Shown here piece by piece: positions 33,922-42,907 of a DNA stretch of 64,000 bases. A program made the translations under genes and the position numbers. Below the pieces are notes generated by a model, which was not told the DNA's origin, made no database searches, and was given only the letters and a program-made list of their open reading frames with translations. Source of the stretch: Pelotomaculum schinkii. GTDB taxonomy: Bacteria > Bacillota > Desulfotomaculia > Desulfotomaculales > Pelotomaculaceae. Each line of letters opens with the position of its first letter. Position 1 is the stretch's first letter. Location: assembly GCF_004369205.1 (NCBI RefSeq), contig NZ_QFGA01000003.1, positions 62,001-126,000 on the forward strand. The letters run 5' to 3'.

Positions 33922-33951
33922 ATTTAACTTGAAAAAATTGGTTATTTTACA

Positions 33952-33981
33952 CGTATAGGGGACAAATATGTCCCCTATACG
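33952..33981 (+). terminator. Perfect 13-bp hairpin after the nucleotidase gene
   Basis: CGTATAGGGGACA (33952-33964) pairs with TGTCCCCTATACG (33969-33981) around AATA, followed by CCATTTTTC. Probably a terminator. Confidence 0.75.
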
Positions 33982-34215
33982 CCATTTTTCTCCGGCTCCC
34001 TGCTTGCCTGGTTTTTTATCTCTTTGCGCATTTTAATAGTTTGTTAATCTTTTTGTAAGGGCCAATTAATTTTCTTGGTATATTTTAAACAGAAGGTTAT
34101 AGACATGCATTTTTTAACCAGGAGAAATTGTTAATGTCCCAGGGAAGCCTGTGACTCAACGTTAACGGCGGGAAACATTAAGGTAGGGCAAGATACTTTA
34201 CAGCAGGAGGTCATC

Positions 34216-35388
34216 ATGAAATCGGTTGAATTAAAAAACGGAATCTACTGGGTTGGCGCGATAGACTGGGACTTGCGCTATTTTCACGGCTATATCACGC
34301 CACGGGGGTCAACCTACAACGCCTACCTCATTGAAGATGAGAAGACTGTGCTGGTCGATATGGTCAAGCATTACAAGGCTGAGGAACTGCTCGCCCGGAT
34401 TAAGGATGTTGCAGACCCTTCCCGAATAGATTATCTTGTGGTGAACCACATTGAACCGGATCACTCCGGAAGTTTTCTAAAAGTGTTGGAGGCGATGCCC
34501 CGGCTTAAAATTGTGACCTCACCCAGGGCCAAAAAAGGGCTTGAGCGCTATTACAAAAAGGAGTTCGATTGTATCCTGGTCGACTCCGGCGACGAACTAA
34601 CAATCGGGAAGCGCACCTTGAAGTTCGTGCATACGCCAATGGTGCACTGGCCTGACAACATGGTCACCTATATCCCTGAAGAGAAGGTTTTGTTGCCGAA
34701 CGACGCCTTTGGTCAGCACATCGCCAGCGCCGCGCGTTTTGACGATGAAATCGGTTGGGACATTGCTATTGAAGAAGCCGGCAGTTATTACGCCAATATT
34801 GTCTATCCCTACGGCGACCAGGTGAACAAGGCCCTGGACATCGTGGGCCAGCTGCCGCTGGAGATGATCGCTCCCAGCCACGGGGTGATCTGGCGCAGCT
34901 ACATCCCGCAGCTGCTCCCCGTTTATCGCCGGTGGGCCAACAACGAAGCGCCGCGCAGGGCCCTGATTGTGTATGACACCATGTGGGGTTCCACGCAGAA
35001 AATGGCGCTTGCGCTGCAGGACGGCCTGGAGAGCGCCGGGGTGCCTGTCTCAGTGCGCTGCCTGCAGACCAACCACATCTCCCAGATTGTCCCCGACGTG
35101 CTGCATTCCCGTGCTGTGTTCATCGGCTCACCCACGTTGAATAACGGCATGCTGCCTTCAGTCGGCGCTTTTATGACCTACCTGAAAGGCTTGAGACCCA
35201 GGAGAAAACTGGGCTTTGCCTTTGGCTCCTACGGCTGGGGCGGTCAGGGAGCCAAGGAAGTAGCGGCGGTAATCAAAGAAATGGGCTGGGAAACGCCTGA
35301 AGAGCTTATTAATATTGTGTACAACCCGGATGAAAGCGAACTCGAAGCAGTCCGGGAAGCAGGCAGAAAGCTCGGTGCAATGCTGTAA
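34216..35388 (+). CDS. fprA: Flavodiiron protein (A-type flavoprotein, FprA)
   Basis: 390 residues. The metallo-beta-lactamase-like domain (about 1-250) carries the diiron ligands HIEPDH (near 79-84), the later His in [12 protein letters not shown], the Asp in PNDAFGQH and the final His in PSHGVIW. The flavodoxin domain follows ([16 protein letters not shown] near 254-269, [14 protein letters not shown] near 303). It reduces NO or O2 with electrons from rubredoxin. In acetogens such as Moorella it works with a high-molecular-weight rubredoxin, here encoded 44 bases downstream. GGAGG precedes the ATG. Confidence 0.95.
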   Translation: MKSVELKNGIYWVGAIDWDLRYFHGYITPRGSTYNAYLIEDEKTVLVDMVKHYKAEELLARIKDVADPSRIDYLVVNHIEPDHSGSFLKVLEAMPRLKIVTSPRAKKGLERYYKKEFDCILVDSGDELTIGKRTLKFVHTPMVHWPDNMVTYIPEEKVLLPNDAFGQHIASAARFDDEIGWDIAIEEAGSYYANIVYPYGDQVNKALDIVGQLPLEMIAPSHGVIWRSYIPQLLPVYRRWANNEAPRRALIVYDTMWGSTQKMALALQDGLESAGVPVSVRCLQTNHISQIVPDVLHSRAVFIGSPTLNNGMLPSVGAFMTYLKGLRPRRKLGFAFGSYGWGGQGAKEVAAVIKEMGWETPEELINIVYNPDESELEAVREAGRKLGAML

Positions 35389-35432
35389 TTGCTGTAATTA
35401 AAGAAAAATTTATTGCAAAGGAGTTATGTCGA

Positions 35433-36113
35433 ATGAATGAAAAAGCTCTATTTAAATTAACCTACGGCGTGCATGTGATCACCTCGAAAAAAGGTGACCG
35501 GATCAATGGTCAGATTGCTAATACAGCCATTCAGATAGCCTATGATCCGATCACCGTTACCGTCAGTATCAACAAAAATAACCTGACCCATGCGTATATC
35601 AAGGACAGCAGGACATTTGCAGTCTCAGTCGTCGGGCAGGACGCGCCTTTGTCCCTGATCGGCCAGTTTGGCTTTAAATCCGGACGGGATGTGGACAAGT
35701 TTGAAGGGATCAATTACAAACTGACTCCAAACGGTGTCCCCTATGTGACGGATTACACCTTGTCCTACATGGAAGCGGAAGTGCTGCAGGAAGTTGACGC
35801 CGGAACCCACACCATCTTTATCGGCAAGGTGATCGGTGCGGAGGTCTTACAAGAAGGTACCCCGATGACCTATGCCTACTACCATGAAATCAAAAGAGGG
35901 AGCGTCCCCAAAACCGCCCCTACTTATAGTGCGCTAAAGGAACCAAAGCCTGTATCGGAGAAATACGTCTGTTCCGTCTGCGGCTACACCTACGACCCGG
36001 AACTTGGCGATCCGGACGGCGGCATAGCGCCGGGAACGGCCTTTGCCGACCTGCCGGAGGACTGGGTCTGTCCGGTCTGCGGAGCGGGCAAGGGGGATTT
36101 TGAGAAGGCCTAA
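35433..36113 (+). CDS. hrb: High-molecular-weight rubredoxin (flavin reductase-rubredoxin fusion)
   Basis: 226 residues. Residues 1-160 are an FMN-binding flavin-reductase-like domain ([30 protein letters not shown]). The last 50 are a rubredoxin: [12 protein letters not shown] ... [17 protein letters not shown], with both CxxC pairs for one iron. The fusion passes electrons from NADH to FprA for NO/O2 removal, as shown for the Moorella Hrb-FprA pair. AAAGGAG at 35418-35424 precedes the ATG. A terminator follows. Confidence 0.94.
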   Translation: MNEKALFKLTYGVHVITSKKGDRINGQIANTAIQIAYDPITVTVSINKNNLTHAYIKDSRTFAVSVVGQDAPLSLIGQFGFKSGRDVDKFEGINYKLTPNGVPYVTDYTLSYMEAEVLQEVDAGTHTIFIGKVIGAEVLQEGTPMTYAYYHEIKRGSVPKTAPTYSALKEPKPVSEKYVCSVCGYTYDPELGDPDGGIAPGTAFADLPEDWVCPVCGAGKGDFEKA

Positions 36114-36740
36114 AAGGCAAAGTCCTAATAGGGAAAGACAGAGAACCCGCTGTTTAATTGTTTAAGATAAGAAACAGTTTATGTAGAGTAATAAAGAAAA
36201 GCCTCTTGGGCTTTTCTTTATTGGTGGAGACGGTAAAGAATTCCTCCGTAGGTTTGATATTAGACCAAGTCGTCAATAGACTGAAATAAGTATTTTAAAT
36301 TTATTAAACTGGTGTGAGTTTAGGTAGAAATAAGTACTCGAAAACCTGTATTTTTTAATAACAGAAATGTTAGGGGATTACTTATGCGTTAAAAGCTGTT
36401 ATAATACAAAATATGAAGTCCTGACAAAATAATATATGGTAATATATGGTTTTAACAATGCTGTTGATGTCAAGAGAGCTTCCACAATGACTACATGCTT
36501 AGTATCCAGCTCTGGCAACAACTAGTCAGTTATAACCGACACCTCTCCCCATAGTGAGAATAGGGTGGCCGATGCAACTCATAATATCACCTGGACTATA
36601 TGTTATTGCCAGGTTAGAACTTTATAGGGTGGGGCGTATAGCACCACCTTTTACTTTTTTCAATGTAAATTTATTAGTTAAATGGGATGGTGTTAGGGCT
36701 TTACTAACCAATTTGCGAATTTAATTAAGGGGGAGTAATA
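36114..36740. other. Long intergenic region with no recognised gene
   Basis: 627 bases, AT-rich. It has the hrb terminator, direct copies of AATATATGGT near 36430-36450, a CCTGG/CCAGG hairpin near 36592-36616 and a GGTGG...CCACC hairpin followed by TTTTACTTTTTT near 36630-36660. The last looks like a terminator or attenuator before the small membrane gene. A structured leader RNA is possible; no known riboswitch was identified. Confidence 0.45.
36190..36222 (+). terminator. Intrinsic terminator after hrb
   Basis: AATAAAGAAAAGCC (36190-36203) pairs with GGCTTTTCTTTATT (36209-36222). The stem is 14 bp and symmetrical, so it could also serve the other strand. Confidence 0.88.
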
Positions 36741-36938
36741 ATGGGGAAAAAATATTTAAAGTTGATTGTAATGGGTGCTATTTTAGCAGTTTCTATTCCT
36801 CAAGCTGCTTATGCTTATATTGATCCCAGTACCGGCAGTTACGTTATGCAGGTTTTGTTAGCAGCAGTGCTCGGGGTTTCTTTTGTTGTAAAATCATATT
36901 GGAATAAGATTAAAACTTTTTTTCGAAAAGGCCATTAG
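36741..36938 (+). CDS. Small membrane protein found with surface-polysaccharide genes
   Basis: 65 residues: a first hydrophobic helix (about 6-26), then YIDPSTGSYVMQVLLAAVLGVSFVVKSYW with a second helix, and a basic end (KTFFRKGH). The AYIDPSTGSYVMQ stretch recurs in short proteins encoded beside glycosyltransferases and alkaline-phosphatase-like genes (recalled pattern). Function unknown. AAGGGGGAG at 36728-36736 fits the ATG. It heads the polysaccharide locus. Confidence 0.7.
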   Translation: MGKKYLKLIVMGAILAVSIPQAAYAYIDPSTGSYVMQVLLAAVLGVSFVVKSYWNKIKTFFRKGH

Positions 36939-36954
36939 ATGTTAAAAATTTTGA

Positions 36955-38358
36955 ATGGGGGCTATAAAGATAAAGGAAATTAACAAAATCCCATCTTCAT
37001 TTAGGGATCCCAGTGGTTTTCTTTTTTTGCAAGATGGAATGATTTTTCGTCAAGTAAATAAGAATTATCAGGAACATTATGAGCTATTGATGACTTCAAA
37101 TCTCTATCAAACCCTTGTAGAGGCCGAATTAATTGTTCCTCATATTGAAACAAACATTCAAGCCCCAATGCCCGATATAGCATATAAGATAATTAAGCCG
37201 GAAGCTATACCATTTATATCCTATCCTTACGAATGGTGTTTTAGCCAGCTAAAAAATGCAGCACTGGCTACTTTGCAAATTCAAAAAACAGCATTGAATT
37301 TTGGTATGTCTTTAAAAGACAGCAGTGCCTATAATATTCAATTTAAGAATGGAAAACCAGTTTTGATCGATACGCTGTCGTTTGAAAAGTATCAAGATGG
37401 AAGACCTTGGATAGCCTATAAACAATTTTGTCAACACTTTTTGGCACCACTTGCCCTGATGAGCTATTGTGACATCAGGTTAAATCAGTTGCTGCGAATT
37501 TACATGGACGGCATTCCTTTGGATTTGGCCTGTAATGTGCTTCCATTTAAATCCTGGTTTAATTTTTCCTTGTTATCCAATATATATTTACATGCTTCCA
37601 CCCAAAAGAAATATGAAGACAAACCAATTAATGTTGAAAATAAAAATATAAGCCGAATAGGTTTATTAGCGATACTTGATAATTTGGAGTCGGCTGTTAA
37701 AAAGTTAAAATGGGAACCGTACGGTACGGAATGGGCTGAATACTATGATGACAATAACTACTCTTCAGCAGGCATTAATCATAAGAAGAAGCTTGTGTCT
37801 GAATTTTTGGAACTGATTAATCCAACGTCGGTTTGGGATTTTGGCGCTAATACCGGGTTATTTAGTCGCATTGCTTCAAATAAAAGAATACCGACGTTGT
37901 CATTTGACATTGATCCGGCGGCAGTTGAAAAGAATTATCTAGAATGCATAAATAAAAATGAAACTAACATTCTTCCGCTTCTGCTTGATTTAACGAATCC
38001 AACCCCCGGTATTGGATGGGAAAACACGGAAAGAGCATCATTATTACATAGAGGACCAGCACACACAATTTTTGCTCTTGCACTGGTTCACCATCTGGCA
38101 ATTTCAAATAATCTGCCGCTGCCTAAAATTGCTCACTTTTTTAGCAGAATGTGCGAATACCTAATTATCGAGTTTGTTCCCAAAAGTGATTCCCAGGTGC
38201 AAAGGCTTTTAGCAACAAGGGAAGATATATTCCCGGATTATAACCAAGAAGCTTTTGAAAAAGAATTTAGTGAATTCTTTAGAATAAAACAAACTGATAA
38301 AATCATAGAATCCGAGAGAACATTATACCTAATGCGAAATATTACTAGCAATGATTAG
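36955..38358 (+). CDS. SAM-dependent methyltransferase, NoeA-like
   Basis: 467 residues. The N-terminal FRDPSGFLFLQDGMIFRQVN and HYELLMTSNLYQTLV match the nodulation NoeA-like methyltransferases. The SAM site is VWDFGANTGLFSRIAS (near 290-305), followed by SFDIDPAAVEKNY and ALALVHHLA. It is likely to methylate a sugar or lipid-linked glycan. The start is uncertain: ATG 36955 has no ribosome site, while GGGGG at 36957-36961 lies eight bases before an in-frame ATA at 36970. The gene is AT-rich and starts only 16 bases after the small membrane gene. Confidence 0.83.
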   Translation: MGAIKIKEINKIPSSFRDPSGFLFLQDGMIFRQVNKNYQEHYELLMTSNLYQTLVEAELIVPHIETNIQAPMPDIAYKIIKPEAIPFISYPYEWCFSQLKNAALATLQIQKTALNFGMSLKDSSAYNIQFKNGKPVLIDTLSFEKYQDGRPWIAYKQFCQHFLAPLALMSYCDIRLNQLLRIYMDGIPLDLACNVLPFKSWFNFSLLSNIYLHASTQKKYEDKPINVENKNISRIGLLAILDNLESAVKKLKWEPYGTEWAEYYDDNNYSSAGINHKKKLVSEFLELINPTSVWDFGANTGLFSRIASNKRIPTLSFDIDPAAVEKNYLECINKNETNILPLLLDLTNPTPGIGWENTERASLLHRGPAHTIFALALVHHLAISNNLPLPKIAHFFSRMCEYLIIEFVPKSDSQVQRLLATREDIFPDYNQEAFEKEFSEFFRIKQTDKIIESERTLYLMRNITSND

Positions 38359-38681
38359 GGTTTTGAAAAATGTACTGGAATGTATTGTTCAAACATTAAT
38401 TCCTGAAAATATATAGAGGTATATATTGAAGATGGATTTCGAATTGGTTTGCGGTTTAACTAATAGAATTAAATATCACAAAGATTTTGTATCCTGAGAT
38501 TGCTGTGCAAACATGGGCGTTACAGCTTGTAATAGCAGTCTTTTTTTGTCAGTCCTCTAACAGATAAAAATGGTATATATATATAAGACAAATGAGCAGG
38601 AGCCATGTGGATTTGTGTAGAATAATCAATATTAAGAATCACCTGGGAAATGTTATGTAATTACTATGACTGGCAGGTGCC
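38359..38681. other. Intergenic region without recognised feature
   Basis: AT-rich, with short TATATA runs. CACCTG near 38641 and CAGGTG near 38673 could pair ahead of the glycosyltransferase start. No gene seen. Confidence 0.4.
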
Positions 38682-39830
38682 ATGTTGTTATATAAGGGAA
38701 TTGTCTGTTTATCTCAAATAGACTGGAATTACCTTAAGCAAAGGGTTCATCATTTGATGACGGGTCTTGCAGGGAAAGGTTTGCAAGTACTGTTTATTGA
38801 AAATACAGGTGTGCGCAGCCCGAGACTCAGTGATTTGTCAAGGGTGATGCACCGTATAAAGTGTAGTACTGGTCAAATAATCCAAGATATCCCACCCGGC
38901 GTTAAAATATTCTCACCCCTTGCTGTGCCTTTACCTTACAACTCCATAGCAATTAGGTATAATCAGTCTTACATTTCCAAACACATAAAGAAGTTCTTAC
39001 ATGCAAATAATCTTCAACCCTCAGAGGTTATATTTTGGTCCTGTTTGTCCACCCCTGTTGCTCTGTCATTAATGAAAAGGTGCGCTTGGGGTGCGACCGT
39101 TTACGATGTAGTTAGTGATCCCAAATATATAGAACCCAGGCTTGGGCCTTCTGAACAGATAATGTTAAAACTAACAGACTACACTTTTTTTGCTTCAGCC
39201 ACCTTATTGGATCAGTATCATAGTGCAACAAAAAACCCGTTATTATTTGAGGATGGGTTCAACTTAGAATTAAGAAATAGCACGGCTCTAATTACCGAAA
39301 TTGAGCAACTACCTCAACCCAGGCTGCTCTATATTGGAGGCATAAATAAAAAATTACAGGTTGAGGCTATAACAAAACTTGCTCAACATTTCAAAGGTGG
39401 TTCCATTATTCTCGTGGGGCCACTTTCTGATGGTGTAGAAATACCAACGTCGAAGAATATTCATATTTACCCACCATGCAATAGTTACAATGATCTTGCA
39501 GGATTTTTACGAGCTGCCGATATTGGGCTTATACCCTACGTTCAAGACCGGTATGCCGGGGCTATGCACCCGGCGAAAATCAATGAATACTTGGTATTTG
39601 GTCTTCCGATAGTGGCTACATCAACACCTGAACTTGAAAGGCTCGCAAATTTATGGGGGGATGGTTTTTTTTATTTATATAACGACCCCCTTGAGGTTTT
39701 GAAGGCTACAGAGAAAGCACTGATTTGTGATAATGAAGCGTCTCGAATAAAAAGGAAATCCTGGGCTTTAAGTAATGACTGGGATGGGCGAATATCCAGG
39801 CTTATGGAAATACTTGAACAGAAAATATAG
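38682..39830 (+). CDS. Glycosyltransferase (GT1/GT4-like)
   Basis: 382 residues with the two-Rossmann GT-B layout. N-terminal half: CLSQIDWNYLKQRVHHLMTGLAGKG. C-terminal nucleotide-sugar half: RLLYIGGINKKLQVEAI, GGSIILVGPLSDGV, FLRAADIGLIPYVQDRYAGAMHPAKINEYLVFGLPIVAT (residues about 280-312). The last resembles TuaH- and WsaF-type enzymes. Acceptor and donor unknown. The ATG has only a weak AGGTG upstream. The insertion sequence lies 24 bases after its stop. Confidence 0.85.
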   Translation: MLLYKGIVCLSQIDWNYLKQRVHHLMTGLAGKGLQVLFIENTGVRSPRLSDLSRVMHRIKCSTGQIIQDIPPGVKIFSPLAVPLPYNSIAIRYNQSYISKHIKKFLHANNLQPSEVIFWSCLSTPVALSLMKRCAWGATVYDVVSDPKYIEPRLGPSEQIMLKLTDYTFFASATLLDQYHSATKNPLLFEDGFNLELRNSTALITEIEQLPQPRLLYIGGINKKLQVEAITKLAQHFKGGSIILVGPLSDGVEIPTSKNIHIYPPCNSYNDLAGFLRAADIGLIPYVQDRYAGAMHPAKINEYLVFGLPIVATSTPELERLANLWGDGFFYLYNDPLEVLKATEKALICDNEASRIKRKSWALSNDWDGRISRLMEILEQKI

Positions 39831-39854
39831 TTCCCGTGCATTCTTTTTATTTCC

Positions 39855-41926
39855 CTAGCCTCGATTTCCACGCACTGGATTTCGATGGTTGATTTGGCTG
39901 TTTCAGCTATTCAGTGTTCATGATTTTCAGCATTTTTTCACCAAAGGTGTTAGCAATATCGATTACTTAAAATGCCACAGCTATCATGCTAAAAATATTG
40001 CGCCCAAGTGTCGGTGATGTATTAAACCTTTATCTATAAGAAATTACGGAATCACCCTTTTGCTCCTTGACAATTTGGCATTTTTATAGCATATTAAAAT
40101 TGCTATGATAAGTAATGGAAATTGGCTAACGCCTGAACAGCAATTTTTTCTTTCGCCGGAAAAGCCTTTGCATCGTCAATACGAGGCACTGCGCGCATAT
40201 TTCGTGGAGAAATTGCCATCGGATCAGGTGGCTGAGCGCTTCGGATACTCACCTGGCGCCTTCCGCGTACTTTGCAGCGAATTCCGCCACAACCAGGAAC
40301 GGCAAGACCGCTTCTTCAAAGATGTACAACGTGGCCCTCACGCAGCCCCTAAGCGAGACCCGATCAGGGAACTGGTAATCAGCCTGCGCAAGCAAAACCT
40401 CTCCATATATGACATCCAGCGGGAACTGGCTGAAAGGGGCACAGAGATAAGCGTCAATGCCTTAAGCATCCTTCTGCGTGAAGAAGGATTTGCGCGGCTC
40501 CCCCGCCGGCGGGATGATGAGCGACCGGATGCGAAAAGAACCGATGATGCACCGGTGGCTGATGTGCGAAAATTGGATCTTTCCCCCCGCAAATTCCGGA
40601 CGGCTTTTGCTGGTCTGTTTCTGTTCATCCCACTGTTGTGCGAGATAGATCTCCAGGGAGTGGTAGAATCCGCTTCGCTGCCGGGAAGTGGAATGATCCC
40701 CGCCGCACACGCTGTTCGCGCACTATTGGCCTTAAAGCTTTTAGGCAAGGAACGGACCAGCCATATGATGGAAATGGTCTTCGACCCCGGAATTGCCTTG
40801 TTTGCGGGCCTCAATGTCGTGCCCAAGCGTTCCTTCCTTTCCACGTACAGCGCCAGGGTGGATCCCAGAACCAACTTCCTCTTAATGAGTAAATGGAGCG
40901 AGGCAATACAGGCAGCCGGCTTTCGGCACGGATCCTCTTTCGATTTGGATTTCCATAGCATCCCGGCCAATAGTCAGGCCGAGCCCTTGGACAAACACTA
41001 TGTGTCAAGCCGTAGTCGTTCTCAGAAAGGAATTCTTACCTTCCTGGCCAGGGACGTTCAGGAGAATGTCATCTGCTATGGCAACGCTGGTGTTCCCAAG
41101 CCTGAAAGGGACGATGAAATTCTACGTTTCGCCGAGTATTGGAAAAGCAGGACTGGTCATTACCCGAGAGAACTGGTTTTTGATTCCCAACTTACTACTT
41201 ACAGCAACCTGCAAAAGCTGAGTGAATGCGGCATTTCTTTTATTACCCTGCGCCGACGCACCAAGAAAATGATAGCTGACATTTATGCTGCCCCGCCCTC
41301 GCAATGGAAACAGGTTAATTTACCGGCGTTGACCCGCCAGTACCGAAACCCGCGAGTTTTGGAAAGCAGGGTGCAGCTTAAGGATTATAATGGTAGCTTG
41401 CGACAATTGGCAATCACAGATCTGGGGCACGAAGAGCCTACACTATTATTGACAAACCAACTTAACGCTTCTATCGTTCAGTTGATCACCCGTTACGCCC
41501 AAAGGATGCTGATTGAAAACGGCATCGCCGATGCAATAAACTTCTTCCATATAGATTCTCTCTCATCAATGGTTGGACTAAAAGTCGATTTCGATCTCCA
41601 ACTTACGCTCATGGCCGCCTCTCTTTATCGCATTATGGCTCAAAGAATCGGGCGAGAATACAGGCGGGCCACGGCGAAAACCTTATTCAGAAAGCTGTTT
41701 GACGTATCGGGCCAAGTCATCCTTACGGACTCGGGGATTACCGTAGAACTCACAAGGCGGGCACACAACCCTTTGCTGGTTGACGCTGGCCTTACCGACA
41801 GGACTGTAATTGTTCCCTGGTTGCATGGCAGACCACTTCAAATAAGTCTGGATTAAATACGCGTAAATTAGCTGTAATTTAATGGCAATGTTAGCCCAAT
41901 TAAGGTACCGTGGAAATCGAGGCTAG
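39855..41926 (+). mobile_element. Complete insertion sequence, about 2.07 kb, 18-bp perfect inverted repeats
   Basis: The ends are CTAGCCTCGATTTCCACG (39855-39872) and its exact complement (41909-41926). One intact transposase gene fills most of the element. The outermost CTAG is itself palindromic, so part of it may be target duplication. The element sits in the polysaccharide locus between a glycosyltransferase and the exporter genes. Confidence 0.9.
40105..41856 (+). CDS. IS transposase, DDE type
   Basis: 583 residues, intact. The N-terminus has two helix-turn-helix-like stretches (near 30-60 and 90-125: LPSDQVAERFGYSPGAFRVL; LSIYDIQRELAERGTEISVNAL). The catalytic candidates are the Asp in FDLDFHSI (near 280), the Asp in ELVFDSQLTTYSNLQKL (near 360) and the Glu in RMLIENGIADAINFF (near 471). 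IS4/IS1634-like DDE transposases have this layout; I cannot name the family. Codon usage matches its neighbours fairly well. No frameshift seen, so the element may still be active. Confidence 0.9.
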   Translation: MISNGNWLTPEQQFFLSPEKPLHRQYEALRAYFVEKLPSDQVAERFGYSPGAFRVLCSEFRHNQERQDRFFKDVQRGPHAAPKRDPIRELVISLRKQNLSIYDIQRELAERGTEISVNALSILLREEGFARLPRRRDDERPDAKRTDDAPVADVRKLDLSPRKFRTAFAGLFLFIPLLCEIDLQGVVESASLPGSGMIPAAHAVRALLALKLLGKERTSHMMEMVFDPGIALFAGLNVVPKRSFLSTYSARVDPRTNFLLMSKWSEAIQAAGFRHGSSFDLDFHSIPANSQAEPLDKHYVSSRSRSQKGILTFLARDVQENVICYGNAGVPKPERDDEILRFAEYWKSRTGHYPRELVFDSQLTTYSNLQKLSECGISFITLRRRTKKMIADIYAAPPSQWKQVNLPALTRQYRNPRVLESRVQLKDYNGSLRQLAITDLGHEEPTLLLTNQLNASIVQLITRYAQRMLIENGIADAINFFHIDSLSSMVGLKVDFDLQLTLMAASLYRIMAQRIGREYRRATAKTLFRKLFDVSGQVILTDSGITVELTRRAHNPLLVDAGLTDRTVIVPWLHGRPLQISLD

Positions 41927-42076
41927 CCACGGAATTAAACTGGAGAATATGATGGTGAAATTACTATAGTCATTGGATGCCCTGAAAATGTAACTGGTGA
42001 CTCTTTGAAGTAACGTGGATTTTTTATGCCTGATGATCAGGCGGGCTTTCAAATTCGTACATACGGAGGCGTTCGT

Positions 42077-42907
42077 ATGAACCCCCATCAAACTCATTCC
42101 GCTACACCTGTTGCAATGTTCGTGAGCCTCTTTCGCAACCGCCGGCTTGTCTGGCAGATGACCAGGCGCGATGTTGTGGGACGTTACCGCGGCTCGGTCA
42201 TGGGTTTGGCCTGGTCTTTTTTTAACCCGGTGCTGATGCTTTTCGTCTATACCTTTGTCTTCTCCGTTGTGTTCAAGGCCCGCTGGGGTTTAAGCGGGGA
42301 AGAAAGTAAGGCTGATTTTGCAATCATACTTTTTGTGGGTATGATCGTACACGGGCTACTTGCCGAATGTATCAACAGGGCGCCGGGGATAATCGTTTCT
42401 AATGTCAATTATGTTAAAAAGGTAGTTTTTCCATTAGAAATCCTGCCCTGGGTAGTCATGGGGTCGGCGCTCTTTTACGGCCTGGTGAGTACGGTTGTAT
42501 TGCTGCTGGCACAGCTTATTATCAACCAGTCCTTACCCTGGACTGGTGTACTATTCCCACTAGTACTGCTACCCCTTGTCTTTGCCGGCATGGGCTTAAC
42601 ATGGTTTATAGCTGCGTTGGGTGTTTTTGTGCGTGATATAGGGCAAATTACCGGTATTTTTACCATGGTGCTCATGTTTATGTCGCCCGTATTCTATCCG
42701 GTATCACTGTTACCGAAGGAATATCAGGGCTGGTTGCAGCTCAACCCACTCACGCTCATCATTGAAGAAAGCCGCAAGGTGTTGATCTTCGGTAGCCTTC
42801 CCAATTGGCATTCTCTATGTATTGCATTGTTGGGGGGCCTCTTCATTGCTGCCGTCGGCTTCTGGTGGTTTCAGAAAACTCGAAAGGGGTTTGCGGATGT
42901 CCTCTGA
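42077..42907 (+). CDS. ABC-2 polysaccharide/teichoic acid exporter permease (Wzm/TagG-like)
   Basis: 276 residues, six hydrophobic segments. LFRNRRLVWQMTRRDVVGRYRGSVMGLAWSFFNPVLMLFVYTFVF is the conserved N-terminus of O-antigen/teichoic acid ABC permeases. Later MSPVFYPVSLLPKEYQGWLQLNPLTLIIEESRKVLI is the family C-terminus. GGAGG at 42065-42069 selects ATG 42077; the longer frame from 42026 lacks a site. It overlaps the ATPase start by 11 bases. Together they move a complete lipid-linked glycan across the membrane. Confidence 0.93.
   Translation: MNPHQTHSATPVAMFVSLFRNRRLVWQMTRRDVVGRYRGSVMGLAWSFFNPVLMLFVYTFVFSVVFKARWGLSGEESKADFAIILFVGMIVHGLLAECINRAPGIIVSNVNYVKKVVFPLEILPWVVMGSALFYGLVSTVVLLLAQLIINQSLPWTGVLFPLVLLPLVFAGMGLTWFIAALGVFVRDIGQITGIFTMVLMFMSPVFYPVSLLPKEYQGWLQLNPLTLIIEESRKVLIFGSLPNWHSLCIALLGGLFIAAVGFWWFQKTRKGFADVL

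Larger units (their letters stand above)
33896..34215. other. Intergenic region: degenerate repeat, hairpin, leader of fprA
   Basis: Holds repeat copy 4 and a perfect 13-bp hairpin. After these comes an AT-rich segment and the leader of the flavodiiron gene. No coding frame with a ribosome site was seen apart from fprA (AGCAGGAGG at 34202-34210). Confidence 0.5.

Noticed and set aside
34040-34075. Rex-type operator before fprA
   Set aside because: TTGTTAATCTTTTTGTAA only loosely resembles the Rex consensus and the right arm is broken.
40338-40970. Minus-strand 210-residue open frame inside the transposase
   Set aside because: Shadow of the transposase coding strand; Ser/Arg-rich composition and no ribosome site.
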